Assembly (NCBI GenBank): GCA_032358165.1
Contig: JAALGY010000032.1
Location: 2,914,001-2,978,000, forward strand
Length of the DNA: 64,000 nucleotides
Direction of reading: 5' to 3'
Source: Diplosphaera chodatii
Taxonomy: Eukaryota; Chlorophyta; Trebouxiophyceae; Prasiolales; Stichococcaceae
Shown here: positions 24,205 through 36,767 of the stretch, in pieces
Numbering within the stretch: the first letter of the stretch is position 1
Layout: every line of letters starts with the position of its first letter
Position numbers and translations under genes: made by a program
The notes under the pieces: generated by a model
Told to the model about the DNA's origin: nothing
Seen by the model: the letters and a program-made list of their open reading frames with translations, nothing else
Database searches by the model: none

Positions 24205-24240
24205 GGCTGAAGCGGCTGGCATGGCTGAAGCGGCTGGCAT
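24205..24240 (+). repeat. Exact 18-bp tandem duplication
   Basis: GGCTGAAGCGGCTGGCAT occurs twice in tandem (24205-24222, 24223-24240), five bases after the NDUFS6 stop, in the 3' untranslated region. Confidence 0.95.
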
Positions 24241-24491
24241 GACTGCAGTCAAGGATACTATGCATGTATGGACTTGAGCACACACAGCTCAACGGCTTTC
24301 GAGCGGTGCTCAGGCAGGCAGTTCGAAGGATTCGAAGCATGTGGACCCAGCACATACAGCCTTGTGTTCCAGATGATTCACCTTCGTCAGGGGCAGCTTA
24401 AAAGTCAAAAACCACAGAATACACAGCTACAGTCTTACACCATGCATAGCGGTACAGCAGCGTGTTGCATGCATTCGTTCATGTACGGTCC

Positions 24492-25894
24492 TTATCGCCT
24501 GCGCTTTGGCCTACCGCCGGCCCGGTCCTCATCTATATACTCCAGACTGCTGACAGTGTCATCCATTGCAACTGCGTCCTGCACATTCACAAACAATGCT
24601 GAGCTGGGGGGCCCAACATCTTCTCTTGGGTGTGAACAGACCTTGATCTGATAGCAGGCTTATTGATATCTGCATGCTGCAGGGGCGCACCGAGTTGCGG
24701 AAGTCCACATTTGACTTGAGGAGGTTCTTTGCCTCCTCAACCTGCGTGTCCTGGTCCTTCCGGCGCTGCGACGCTGCCTCTGCTGCCGAATGTATCCGCT
24801 CAATCCTGTCCTCCAGCTTCCCAAGCAGTCCCATTGACTGCTGCAGCCTGCAGTCAAGAGGACGGACTCATTCAACCCAGGGCCGACCATCGACTGCGAA
24901 AGGCTGCGGCCCTGCTACAAGTGGCAACAGGGTGTCAGGTGAGCAGGCTGTCGCACTGGCGGCGCCGTACCACTGCTCCAGGCCTGCGACCACCTCAGGA
25001 AGGCGCTCTGGCTGCACATCGCGCCCTACAGCGTCTTCTACCACCAGCGCTCGGGCCTAAGCAACCACATCCTCAGCCTCATACTTGTCATGTTCCAATA
25101 CTTAAAGAGCTCATGCTTGCCTAATGCCTGTCGCGTAGGCCGTGCAGTTCACCTTTTGGTCAAGCTTGCCCGTGATCAGTTTTGGGTAGAAACAGTCGCT
25201 GATGAGCAGATCCTCAAGCTCACGCACATTGCTGACACCTAGCTGCTGCATCAAATGGTCGTATGGCACATTCTGCACGGACCAAAAGATTTGTTGCTAT
25301 GCGAAGGTACACATGGAATTAACATGCATGCTGTCTGCCTTGCCCATCGAGGCAGACTGCATGATGAGCTGGCAAGCAGCAGCACTCTACACACCTTCAT
25401 ATGTGTCGCTATTGATACGACAGTCAGCTGCTTGAGCTTCAACTGCTGGGCTGGCGTCAGTGGTGGAAAGCTGCTGCGGTTCTCTGCAGCCGGTATCAAG
25501 CTTGAGCAGGCCGATAAACCATGGAAAACCAACCGATGTAATCAACAACAACGGAAGGTAATGCAGTGTTCAGTTTCGACGAGACCTGTGTAGTCTTGCC
25601 ACATGCCGGTGCTGAAAAGCCGCAGGAGCGCAAGGCTGCTGGCCTGTTCTGTCTTTTCGAGCTGCATCAATGCACGCATTCATAGCGTTCACAACTGAAC
25701 ACTTGAATGCGCTGACTCGAACGCAGATGCACAATGGTATGCATGCCAGTGCAATGCGCCATCACCTCCTGCACTTGCTGCATTGACAGCAGCTCGCCGA
25801 ACGCAAAGATCTGCGGGTCCGATGTCACCCGCTGTATCAAATCAGCCAGTGCTAAGCCACGAGCGCCCTTTGCAAGCAAGCAGTATTGCTCCAT
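24492..25894 (-). CDS. CSN7: COP9 signalosome subunit 7
   Basis: PCI-domain subunit of the COP9 signalosome, which removes NEDD8 from cullin-RING ligases. Probable start is the ATG at 25894 (MEQYCLLAKGARG). Exons in order encode LADLIQRVTSDPQIFAFGEL, EKTEQASSLALLRLFSTGMW, PPLTPAQQLKLKQLTVVSIA, LPYDHLMQQLGVSNVRELED, CFYPKLITGKLDQKV, GRDVQPERLPEVVAGLEQWY and a C-terminal coiled coil MGLLGKLEDRIERIHSAAEA. The last exon, 24578-24492, gives DDTVSSLEYIDEDRA and ends PKRRR, matching the plant CSN7 tail (IRPKRRR). Block order equals plant and animal CSN7 throughout. Intermediate exon edges are approximate. Tail-to-tail with NDUFS6. CSN5 of the same complex lies about 34 kb to the right. Confidence 0.85.
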
Positions 25895-26495
25895 GCTGAG
25901 CCCGTTGAGACTGAGCACTGTGTGTTGGACTTCCTGAAGCAGTTGCGGTTGCAGCACCTGTACTACTAGATGATCCGACTGGTAGAAATGAATCTCACTC
26001 TTTGCACCCCGCGACAGCAAACGCAACTGTGAGCACTTGTGACTGTTTGAGCCGATCAAGGCATTCAGAAGGGCGATGTCCGAGGTGAATTACCCATGGG
26101 TATGAAGGGCACAGTAGTGAGTACCCTTGAACTTGGCCCAAATCTACTGGGTACCAGCAGGTATGTCCGTTTCAGTTGTCTGTGGCATGCATCATGCCGA
26201 GCGTTGCACTCTCATTGAGTCTGCCTGAGCTTCGCCAACGCAGCAGCTAGCTGCTGACACTCTGGCAGGTTTGTTGCCCGTCCACAATTGGTAGCCTGGC
26301 GCTGCGAAAGAAGGCCTAGCCCCTGTCATGACAGTCGCTCACCCATACGGAGCTGAGGACCACCTGCACGACGTACAGATGTCTAGTTGATCCGCCATGC
26401 CACAGTTGTGCGACAGTGTCGAAAGCTGCGACAGGTTCGGCTGACCGAACAAAAGCTTCTTGGCGGAAGTTAGCGCTGCCATCATGCTATCATGC
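25895..26495. other. Intergenic between MED18-like and CSN7
   Basis: About 600 bp upstream of CSN7 and downstream of the MED18-like gene, both on the minus strand. The CSN7-side frame stays open for about 55 codons upstream of its ATG, so an earlier start or leader exon is possible. No other exon was seen. Confidence 0.45.
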
Positions 26496-27615
26496 TCAGC
26501 ATGGGAGTGACTCTAATGGTTCCGCCGTATGCAGTGCGGCACAACACCTCGTGTGTAGTGACAATAGTTCACTCTTACAGTGAACGTACTCACCCTGATG
26601 GCAGGACCACAGCGACAGCATGATGGTGAGGTTGGAGCGCAGGGGCGGGCTGGCGAACAGACCTATGGCTTGCTGAGCTCGCAGAGTGGCGCCAGAGTCA
26701 GAGCCAGACTTCCTGCAGATAGTGCGGAGCAACTTGCCAGGTTGCAGACACTGCCGTGGATGGACTACATGACCATGGACAGCACCGACATCAAGTTCCA
26801 GAACACAAAGAGGCTTGCTTACCTATGGCTTCACAGGCTGTAGCATGTTCTCCCTCAGCTGCTCTAGCCGTCACCTCAACATACATCAGCTCTGGTGACA
26901 GCTCCACCTTGCTGTCCAGTGCGTAGCGGATGTCCAGACGGAACACCTTGGCGACCAGCACCTGCAGACACTACCTACTACTTGTATCGCATTGTATCGG
27001 CAAATCCACAGTCACAATCTGATGCGAACATCCGCATTTGTTGAAGTGTGTGTACCTGCAGCTGGATCTCCCGGCCTAGGACATACAAGTGGCCCTCTTG
27101 CAGCATCTCATGGTCGTGCTGAAAGCCCATCGCCTGCCAGAAAGCCAGCACATCTTCGCCGCTGCACTGCGCATCTGTAACGGCCCGCACACTGGCCGGC
27201 AGGTCTGCTGCAGCCTTGCCCCGCAGCGGCCGTCCTTCATGGCGCACGATCCATCTGCAGCGTCACGTCACAAACCATGTGTGCTTGCAGGATGCTCACC
27301 AGCACAGTGACTCGCTGCAGCACATGCTGTGTAGAGGTACACGGCGCACACGAGCAAGAGCATGCACCTGTCGCTCTGCAACATCGCGTCCGAGCCAGCA
27401 GGGAAACTTGCCAGCTGGTGCACGAGCCGCACCTCCGGCTGCGAACCATCTCGCAGTGGGCCAGTTAATGTCACCCAGTGCTGCAGCACAGGTGCACCTG
27501 GCAGACCAGCCATGCCTTGCAAAAGCCGGTCCAAGGACCGTGCATGTTGGGAAGTGGTGGTGCCGATGACCCTGCACTCAACTTGGCGGCTCGGCTGCTG
27601 CGGAGCAGCGCTCAT
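26496..27615 (-). CDS. MED18: Mediator complex subunit 18-like
   Basis: Probable head-module subunit of Mediator, the RNA polymerase II coactivator. Start ATG at 27615 (MSAAPQQPSRQVECRVIG). Exon 1 (27615-27368) covers the family opening, with HARSLDRLLQGMAG and EVRLVHQLA. Exon 2 (27254-27056) joins in phase and gives WIVRHEGRPLRGKAA, comparable to WTVKHVGGAMRG in plant MED18, then DVLAFWQAMGFQHDHEMLQE and GHLYVLGREIQLQ. Exon 3 (26961-26823) gives VLVAKVFRLDIRYALDSKVE and LMYVEVTA. The C-terminal exon near 26720-26580 (AIGLFASPPLRSNL) is the least certain and the stop at 26496 is provisional. The match rests on block order and a few motifs, so it is less firm than its neighbours. Head-to-head with PAN3. 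Confidence 0.6.
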
Positions 27616-28313
27616 TGCTTTCCAAAACCCCTGATGCGGCGGCGTGCCACCATCCTGTGAGTAAAACCGACCGTCCCACTGACCCTGCCTGTGTCACAAC
27701 GGCAGGTGCAACGTCACAATGCACCGACTGACTGCACAGGTGATCACGATGTGCAGAGAGCGATAGGCCTGCAGGAGCAACGGCCGCTCAGATTGCGAAC
27801 AGCATACAGTGCGGCCTAGGAAACTTTACTTGAAGGGTGAACACGCACTGACGGCCACGCAGCCGTCACCTCTCAGCTGCGCACAAAGCGCAACAGCTAA
27901 TATTATTGGCAGCGCCCTCGATTCGCACGTAGTCGTCACAGATCACAACAGCAGCAATTCCAGCAAGCCAGTGATCCGCATGCAAGGCTGCATACTTAGT
28001 CAGTGACGTATTGTTGATCTCAAGGGGCCATGGCTGTTGGCATGCTCGCGCCAGCGGTGCGGCATTGGGTTGACATTGTGGGTATCAGCTGACTAGGCTG
28101 GCTGTCGAGCATGCTTGCGGTGCCAACATATGATGTCCAGCCTAGTTTGACCACGTCAAACGCTGACACAGAACATCGTTCAGCTTATAGGTGGTTGCTT
28201 TTGCCCGATCAGCGTCACTAAGCGTCGCTGATTCTGCCGCTGCGCTACCCCCGTTCTGCCCGAGTACCATCAGTCAGAGCATATACGCAGCACGCAACGG
28301 CTCTGTGACAGCG
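27616..28313. promoter_or_regulatory. Divergent interval between MED18-like and PAN3
   Basis: About 700 bp separate two oppositely directed genes that both act on mRNA. No exon was seen; promoters of both genes should lie here. Confidence 0.4.
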
Positions 28314-31300
28314 ATGGAAATTCAGCGCAGTCCGGGCGCGGGCCAGGGCACGATGGCATTCAAACCCGATGCTCAGCCATTTGTGCCAGGCGGAGGGGGC
28401 GTGCGAAGTTTGATTGACGCTAAGCCCTTTGTGCCGTCCTCCTCTGGCGCCACGACAGTTGGGCGCCCAGCCGGTCTCGGGGGCAATGCAGCACCCTTTG
28501 TGCCAGGTGCGGCACATCCGTGTTGTCGTGAATGCGGGGCAGGTAGAATGGCCCAGCGGTGCAACCACTCCTTTTGGATGTCCTCCACATAGGTGCAGCC
28601 CCACGTACTATCTCGCCATCCAGCGGCATGGCGCCGTCCATGTCGTCCGCTGCGCCTGCCTTTGTCCCAAGGACAGGTCACATGGGGCCAGGTCAGTGCA
28701 TCCGGCCATTATGCAGCAGAGTATGCATGTCGTTCTTAACGATGTGGCAATGAGTCCGCACACGTGACGTTGCTTGCCAGAAAATATCTGTTGTACGCTG
28801 TGGCAGCAGGGGAAGCTGGACTGGGAGGTGTGGCGTCACACAGTCGACTGCAGCAGGCATTACAGGCGTTAATGCTCCCGGACATGGGACTGCCCGAGGG
28901 CGACGATCTCCTGGGTATGCAAGTTGCAGCTTTAGCATGTTTGCAGCCCGAAGCTCGCCCTGCTCATTGCACATTTGAAATCCGGACATATATGTGGGCT
29001 GAAATCCATGTTCCACCATGATGGTGCCCTGTCACTGCTGTAGGCATGACGGCGCACATGCCTGAGGCGGCTGCACGTTCACCGCTGCCTCTGGGACAAC
29101 CGCCTGCGGGTGACGTCCGCCGAAGCGCATCAGCAGGGCCCCGCCCAGTGTCAGCTCCCACGTAAGGACCTGCACATCACGACCAGCCCAACTTTTGGGT
29201 CCACAAGAAGCTTGTCGACCTGCCGTGTAGTGGATCGAGTTCTCATGCCGCTGGGTTCCTGTGTCAAGGAGCTTTGCGGGTCTGGGCGCTGCCCTCCAGC
29301 AGCAGCGCAGCCTGGTGCGCGGCCGCAGCGCCGGCTTCGGTGGCCGCCACAGCAGTGGCGGTGAGGAGCCCAGCGGCCGAGGGCGCAGCGGCAGGGGCCT
29401 CGGGAGGGGCCGCGGCCGAGGTGCACTTGCCCTGTGTTCTCACGGGTCAAAAGGGCCTCTGGAACAGCACATCTGCCCATCTCTTTGCGCATCTCTTCGA
29501 TTTCACACCAATCACCGTCGACGGCAGGACAGAATTGCAATGCATATGCTCAGCATCGTCTGTCAGCTCCACAGATGCTGGTGTGCAGTATGTGGCTTGC
29601 CATCGCAGGTGTCAGCCCGCATGCCGGCGAGACGCAAGCCGGGCGCCAGCCGCTGGGGACCCGCTTCCTGGCAGAGCCCCTGCGATCTGAGCTGCAGCAG
29701 CGCGCCTACACCGTTGCCGCACAGCTGGACCCAGAGTCTCAGGCGCAGGTCAGCGCCACAACTTGCAGTGATATGTGGGCTGAGCACCTAGCAAGTTGCA
29801 ATCGACTTATGCAAGGAGCCCTGCTTGATGAAGGGTCACAGTCAGGGCATCAGTGGCCAGCAAAGCTTCGCAAGTTATGGACTGTGTGCTAACTTGCCAA
29901 CATCGGCAGAGGTCGGTCTGCTGATAGTGACACCTGTGCCGGTGTTGACCCACAGCTGGGCATACCGCCCAGCATCCAGCATTACCACAGCATCTACCCG
30001 CTGGAGCCGGCGGCCAGTGCAGCAGAGGCGCCCGCCTTTGGCGTGCGCAGCCAGGTGCTCAAGGGCATCTCAGGGCGTAGCGGCAGCGCATTCGCGCTGC
30101 GCCGCATCAGCCCACAGCAGGTACGGAAGCCCACTGCACATGGCATTGCATGGCGCTTGTCCACATGACGTTGGGCAGCTGCCGCCTTGCCTCTGTCGAC
30201 CCCTTGGGTTGTCATCTGCCTGCTTTGTTGACTGCGTGGCATACGATGTGGAGCACAACGATTCAAGGCATGACGCCTGTCTCATGCAGTTGCCACCGAC
30301 GGGGAACTTGTTAGCAGCGGCACAGGAGGCAGTCGAGGCCTGGTCTGCAGTCGCGCAGCAGCCAAACCTCATTGTGCTGCGCTCTGCTTTCGTGAGCAGC
30401 GAGGTCGAGAGCACGCCTGCGCTGTTCCTGGTCCATGACCTGCACCCAGGAGCGGTGCGCCTGGCATCGTCGAAGTGCAAGTGCAAATCAGACAATCATG
30501 GGCAGCCCTGCTGCTGCCACTTTCTGCACACCGCACTCCTTGAGCACCCTCTGTGCACCGGTACAGCAGCTTGACAGCCATGTTTGAAGGTTCCTCAGCT
30601 GCTACGATTCTCAATTTGCAGAACTCTCCCACATGTACTCGTGCTTTCAGCTGGCGTCCTCTTTCTTGACAGGTGTCGCTCAAGCAGGCCCACCTGCAGC
30701 CGACCGCCACAGCCACGGGGCTGGTCCAGAGCCAGGCGCCCAGCGAGGAGGTGCTGTGGGCGTACCTGGTGCAGCTGACCTCGGGGCTGCGGGCGGTGCA
30801 CAGCGCCGACCTGGTGTGCCGCCGCGCCGCCCTGGCGCCCAGCAAGGTGGGCCCCGCGCAGCTGGCAGCATGCAGCCGCCTCCCCCTGCAGCTGATTATC
30901 ATGATGCATTAGCTCACACTGTGTTGTGCCTCAGATGACCTGCTTCGTGAGGGTGGCGTCCATGCTGCAGCTGCAACATGTACCGCACACCAGCGGGTCC
31001 GGCTGATGCCGCTGGGCATGCTGGGCGCAGGTGCTGCTGACCAGCTCGGGGCGGGTGCGCATCGGGTCACTGGGCGTCGCCGACAGCCTGGCCGCCCCGC
31101 CCAGCAGCCGCGAGGAGCTGCAGCAGCAGCAGCGGGAGGACCTTGCGGTGGGGCGGCAGTGCAGATAAACATGGCATCTCCCAGCATCTCCCAGCATGGT
31201 TGCCTCCAAGGCAGCGGTCATGAGCGCATGCTGGCGGCCCACAGGAGCGCAATGTGCTTGTTGCTGTGTCCAGGCACTGGGGCTGCTGCTCCTGACGCTG

Positions 31301-32383
31301 ACGTGCGTGGGGTCGGGGCTGCGGCCCAGCCTGGACAACTGCATGGCCAACTTCTCCATGGACCTCACCCGCATCATCAGCGCCCTGCTGGCCTCACCCG
31401 AAGGCAGGTCGCTGCGTTGTTGCAGCATATCAGTTACTTTTTTCCCGGAGGTTCGAGCTGTAAGCAGCGCCAGATGTGGGCTGGCTGTCTGTCAGGCTTG
31501 TCAGGCAAGGCAGCTCCAGTGGTCGGCAACCCGATGCTCATCACACGGCAGGTGGCGGGATTGGCAGCTGGCGGGGCCTGGCGGCTGCGCTGGGGGAGCG
31601 CCTGTTCATGGGCCTGGACTCGGCACAGCTGTACGCTGATGCGCTGCTGGGGGAGCTCGGCACTGAGGTGGACTGTTGTGTCCCCACACCAGAGGCCGCT
31701 GCTCTCTGCCTGAGCCTGAGCGTACGCATGCAAGCTCTGCTGAGCGACGCCTGTGACATGCCAACCGCCGCTGCAAGCGCAGGTGGACAATGGCCGGCTG
31801 CTGCGGCTGTGCGTGCGGCTGTCCGCCGTGACGGAGCGGCCAGAGCACGAGGGCGACCCGCAGTGGTCCGAGACAGGTGCGGGGCTCCTCTGGCAGGGAC
31901 CCCCTTGAATGGAGTGTAATGCTGACATCAATGACACGCACCTGCATACATTTTGATATGGATCAGAGTCCGCAGCGGACATCCTCCAGTTTCACGACTG
32001 AGGGCATGGGTACCTGCCTGGCGCAGGCGACAGGTACCTGCTGAAGCTGTTCCGCGACTTCGTGTTCCACCAGATGGATGAGGAGGGCCGCCCCATCTTA
32101 GACTGGGGCCACATGATTGAGGCGCTGAATAAGCTGGATGCTGCCGTGCCCGAGCAGGTTGTGGACCATATGGATCATTGCAGATGCGGTGTTGCATATG
32201 ACACCTGCCCACGCTGCTGCCTCTTGTTGCATGCTTCTCAAGCGAGGAGCTTGCACCAATGCGCAGGTGATGCTGCTGAGCCGAGATGAGATGTCTATGC
32301 TGGTGGTGTCGTATGCCGACATCGCGCGCTGCCTCAGGGCTGCTTACGGCGAGCTCCAGGCACGCTGCGGCGCCCCCCGCTAA
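28314..32383 (+). CDS. PAN3: PAN2-PAN3 deadenylase regulatory subunit
   Basis: Pseudokinase adaptor that brings the PAN2 nuclease to poly(A)-binding protein. Start ATG at 28314 ([10 protein letters not shown]). N-terminal exons 28314-28506, 28593-28691, 28810-28914 and 29044-29161 carry four PAM2-like motifs: [23 protein letters not shown] and APAFVPR. I saw no CCCH zinc finger. The middle (29200-29600) is R/G/S-rich and its exon edges are uncertain. The conserved part runs [19 protein letters not shown] (29609-29748), [10 protein letters not shown] and [10 protein letters not shown] (29956-30120), [28 protein letters not shown], then [17 protein letters not shown]. The C-terminal knob domain spans 31783-31876 ([18 protein letters not shown]), 32027-32157 ([33 protein letters not shown]) and 32267-32383 ([17 protein letters not shown]). 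All C-terminal blocks match PAN3. Confidence 0.9.
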
Positions 32384-32614
32384 GTTTTGGCACCAGACAG
32401 CTGGGACCATGTCTGCTGCATCCATGTCCAGCAAGCTAAATTCTTTGGTGGCGGTCGAGGCTGGGATCCCAGAATGCCCAACAATTGCTGGCATCGACCA
32501 GAGGCTTACAAATGATGTGACTCTTCAGCAATCAGCAGTTGGTCTTGCTTTGAACCCCATCGGTGGTAGTTAGTATGTTCTGTACCACGCTGTGACATCA
32601 GCCCTTGAGATGAA
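32384..32614. other. Short tail-to-tail interval PAN3/COG6
   Basis: Only 231 bp separate the two stop codons, so the 3' untranslated regions probably overlap on opposite strands. TTACA at 32516-32520 reads TGTAA on the minus strand, about 95 bases after the COG6 stop. Confidence 0.5.
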
Positions 32615-35600
32615 TCAGAAGTTTGTAACTACTCCCAAGATTGTGCGAACTTGCTCTGGAGTGTGCGGCAGCGGACACAGCTGCCCCGCTTGCACATAGC
32701 CATTGCTGCTGTCACCGACTGCCTGGTACACCGCCTCGTATGCGTCTGCCAGCGAGCGTGCAACCCTCGCACTGGCGTCCGCCTTGAGTCTGGGCACCTG
32801 GGGCACGCACATGGGAATGCTGCTGAGCAGTTCACGCCATGCTGAGTGGACCGCAGGGTATGCCTTGCAGGTGGATGGGCAACAGGCTGCATCGAGTCCT
32901 GGGAGGACAAACGAGTTCCGAAGTAGCAACTGCTGCCACCGGTGGCCGCTGCACCTGCAGGCGCTCGAACTCGGGCAATGATGCGGGGTCTGCCACCAGC
33001 GCAAAGAAGGCGCGAGCTGCATCCTGCACACGGGCCAGCGACAGCGCCGGGTCCGCCGCCATGACGGTGCCCTCCGCCACCTTGCCCCCCTGCAACAAGG
33101 GCCACCATCTCAGAGGCCGCAAACACTCAAATGGCCAGCGCGGCTGTGCACGATCAGGAACGGCGGGCGTGACGTGGCCCTGGCTGCTGTTCATGGCGAG
33201 GTCGCCCTCAGGTGTGTCCTGCACCTGGTAGAAGTGGATGCGGCCGACGATGTCGTCCAGCTTGCAGTGGTGCAGCAGCGCCTCGACCTCCCCACCCGCC
33301 AGCGCTGCCACGTGCGCCTCCAGTCCCTGCTCACATGTCCACCATGTTTGTGTGGCTGGATGGCTGGTCCCAGTGGACATGCTGCTGAGTGACAGAGTTG
33401 TGCACGGTTGAGCAAAGCAGCGCCTGCAAACTGTCTTGTGGCAGGGCCAAACATTCGAAATGGTGCAGCAACCTTCAGCTCAGCAGCATGCTGTTGGGCA
33501 TGCACAAAACCACAGTCGCAGCAGGAGGTTCGTTGGGGAGTGACCTGCCCCAGAGCATCTGCGCGGCTGGCTGCGCATGCATGCTGCGCCAGCGTCCGCT
33601 GCATGGCTGCCAGGCAGTTGATGAGGTACATGCGGCGGGCAGCCGGAGCCAGGCCCAACCCCTCACCCGGCCTGCATTACAAAGCCGACAGCTGACAGCG
33701 CTGTCGTAAAAACCCAGTGAAGAGCTTCGAGCACCAACGATGCCACCGTGGTGCACTGATGATATTTTGGCTGCTTGAGCAACTGCATTCAAAATGGACA
33801 CTGACCTGGAAGGGCCGCTGGGTTTCAGCAGCGCCGCGCTGCGCTCGCACATGTCCACAAGAGGGTCCAGAGCAGCTACCAGCACCGACTCGAACTCGGC
33901 GGCTGCAGCTGCCGCTGTGTTGTCACCGCTGCGGTAGGCGCTCTCAAAGGCCGTCACCACCTCCAGCAGCTGTTGCATGCCTTCTGCCACCTGCAGTTCA
34001 TCTTCATTGCTCGGCAAGTGCACCGAGAATGGGACATGGGCTATGCTGTTGTAACGTCTGACCACACACCAGCCGCATCCTTCACAGCAGCGGAAGCCGT
34101 CAAGACCGCTGAAACCACCGTACTTGTGGCTGCTGCAGTGGGTTGTGCATGCGAACGTATGCAGAAAAGTGAGCAGTGTGGCAGGGACTGCACCTGTGGA
34201 GGCGGTGACAAATCTGAGGGCGGCGGCGGTGGATGCCGCGCCAGCTTCTCTGCCCGCTGAGAGAGCTCCTCCCGGAAGCTCCGTGCCGCTGCTGCCTGCG
34301 CTCGGCTGAGATGGCTGAAGCTCTCCACAAGCTTATGTCCGTGAGGCATATGTTGTGCCACCACATCATAGATGGACACAGAAATGCGCGACCTGATTCA
34401 ACAAGCAGAGGTGTAGATCAAGAGCAGCACCTGGGCGGCTTGCAGGGTGGCGACCAGCGCAGCGCCGGGCCCTGCCAACTGCACGACTGTCTCTGCGTAG
34501 AAGCCCAGCAGCTGCGACAGCCGGAAGCACACCAGAAGCTGGGGCGCGCTCGCCAGCACCTGCTCTATCCTCACCTGCGTGCATGGAGGGTCTGCTGCTC
34601 AGGGCTCATCTGGGCACACATCTGGCTCGCAGCACAGCAAACGGTGTTCACACAGCATGGAGCTGACAGGTGTGCTGAAAGCACACGCGCACACAGAGTG
34701 ATCCAGCTGCTAAACTGGCCAATGTCTGTCGCGGGCCTAACCTTCAGCGGTTTGCAGATGCTCTCAAACACGCGGTCCAGCAGCGCTGGCATCGATGGCA
34801 TGTCTGCCAGCGCTGCCTCGCCGTCTGCAGCACCCGCTGGTTCCAGGCCGCCGAAGAGGGCCACCAGCAGCTCCCGCTCTGATGCCAGTGACTGATGCAC
34901 CCAGGCCAGCATGTCCCTGCATGACAGAGCACCTGCTTTGAGCGACAGATGCCCAGTGCTGGGTTCTGGTGGCACAGCAGGTGACAGCATGACTGCCGTC
35001 CGCAAAGCATACTTGACACCACAAGCTGAGAGCATCCTGCCAGCGGCTGCTATGCTCAGGACACTGGCAGTGGTCGCACCCAACATAGCGGCGGGGGTCG
35101 TGTGCGTGCATCTCGATGGGGCGCGGCGTGCCGCCCGGCCCGCCTCGTGTCAGCGCCGCAATGAACCGCTGGAACAGGGCATCGTGCCGCGCGCCAGCCA
35201 CCTGCAGCCGTCATGGTGACCACAACATCTAGGTGACGGAATCTGCGAAACAAAATCGGCCAGCAACGCGCACCGCAGCCGCACACGGCAAACGCAATTG
35301 CTGCGCAAATGCTTCATGCATCAGGCCCGCAGCAAGGAGATGGCACCTCCTCGGCGCAGTAGCGCAGCAGCACGGGGCGCGCCCGCAGCGCGGCCGTGGC
35401 CCGCTGCAGCAGCGGGTCCACCTCCGGGGCGTCCGCCTCGCCCAGGCCGCGGCACTCATTCTGCACCCACCTGCCAGCCCGAGCAAACACATTCCATTGG
35501 TGCCAACAGCTGCCATGCAGGTGACCTGCTGGCAGAGGAGCACAGTCCATGAACCAGAGCTTGCCGCTGAGCTGCTGTCAGCATGCTGGTGTGCAGCTGT

Positions 35601-36767
35601 GACTGTATGTTGCGCAGGGGTTGGCCCACCCCGGCGGCTGCGCACCGGCACAGGCGCTCGTAGGCGGCCTCCTGGTGCAGCGCCATGGCGTCCATGAGCT
35701 CCAGGCCGGCGCGCTGGTGCGTGCCCCGCAGCAGCGCCCGGCAGTTGCCGTGGATCAGCCGCACCCGCTCCAGCGCCCCGAAGAACCGCTCCCCAACCCC
35801 CTCCTCCTGCCAGCTTGCACGGCCACCTCACCATGACGTGCACCACGTTCTGCTGGGACGCTGATGCTGTTGATGGCTTTGGTGAGCAGAGCGGGGCGCT
35901 GCCACTCTGCAGGGTGATGCAACGACTCGATTGTGCGCACACAAGCGCTCACGCAGCGCCAGCATGGCTCGCGCAACTGAGCGGTGGTGCAGGCGAAGTT
36001 GGGGATGCATGGTGGACAGGAAGGCGCACCTTCAGCGCGTACACCTCGTCATGGGACAGCTGATACTGCTGCAGGAACTGCTGCACCAGGCCGGAGCGTG
36101 CCTCGCTGGTCTCCAGCGCTGCGCGCAACCGCCTGCTCTCGGTCAGCATGTCTGCTGTGCGGGCCTGCACATAGGTAATGACGCGCTTGTACCAGCTTGC
36201 GGTGGCACAACTTCCGAGGGATGGTAGGCAGGAAGCAGTGCTTCCGTCGGCCACGGCAGGCAGTCAACACTGGTGGACTGCGACGAAGACTGCAGCAGGT
36301 ACCAACCTTGCTGCTGGCGAGAGAGCTGCCCACGCATCTGCAGCAGGCGGACAGCTGTCCGACATCCGCTTCTATGGCGTCCAAAGATGCAATCACGGCG
36401 GACGCCGCTGCCAGGAACTCTGTGTCAACCGCCAGGCCCTGCTGTTCGATCGTGGATCGCAGATTGCGGCGCTCCGACGCTGTGTTCTGACCATAGAACT
36501 CCGAGAGCGTCGACAGTGACGAAAGGAACTCTGGCGCCTCCGTGCGCGTCGACAGCGTCTGCATGGCAGGGGGGTATAACACCCTTCAACCCTACAGGTG
36601 GGAGCATGCTCATGCAGCTGGTGACAGATGCCATGACGGGATACATTGAGCAAACATGGTATCGCTTGCTCAGATGGGTATCAGCGGCTGTGAGGCAGCG
36701 TGCAGCACACAGCAGTGCGCACCTTCTTGATCTTCCTGGCAAGTCCCGGGGCGATAGCTGTGGACAT
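32615..36767 (-). CDS. COG6: Conserved oligomeric Golgi complex subunit 6
   Basis: Subunit of the COG vesicle-tethering complex at the Golgi. The first exon, 36767-36723, gives [15 protein letters not shown], the family N-terminus (APGLARKLKKV). Exon 2 from 36558 gives [20 protein letters not shown] and [20 protein letters not shown]. Later exons give [20 protein letters not shown], the block [40 protein letters not shown], then [20 protein letters not shown] and [12 protein letters not shown]. Further on are [18 protein letters not shown] and [14 protein letters not shown]. The last part has [15 protein letters not shown] and [16 protein letters not shown] before the stop at 32615. Motif order and extent equal the full-length protein. 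Inner exon edges were not all fixed. Head-to-head with the mitochondrial carrier. Confidence 0.92.

Noticed and set aside
24320..24345. GTTCGAAGGATTCGAAG as a tRNA T-arm
   Set aside because: No cloverleaf, anticodon stem or acceptor stem could be built around it.
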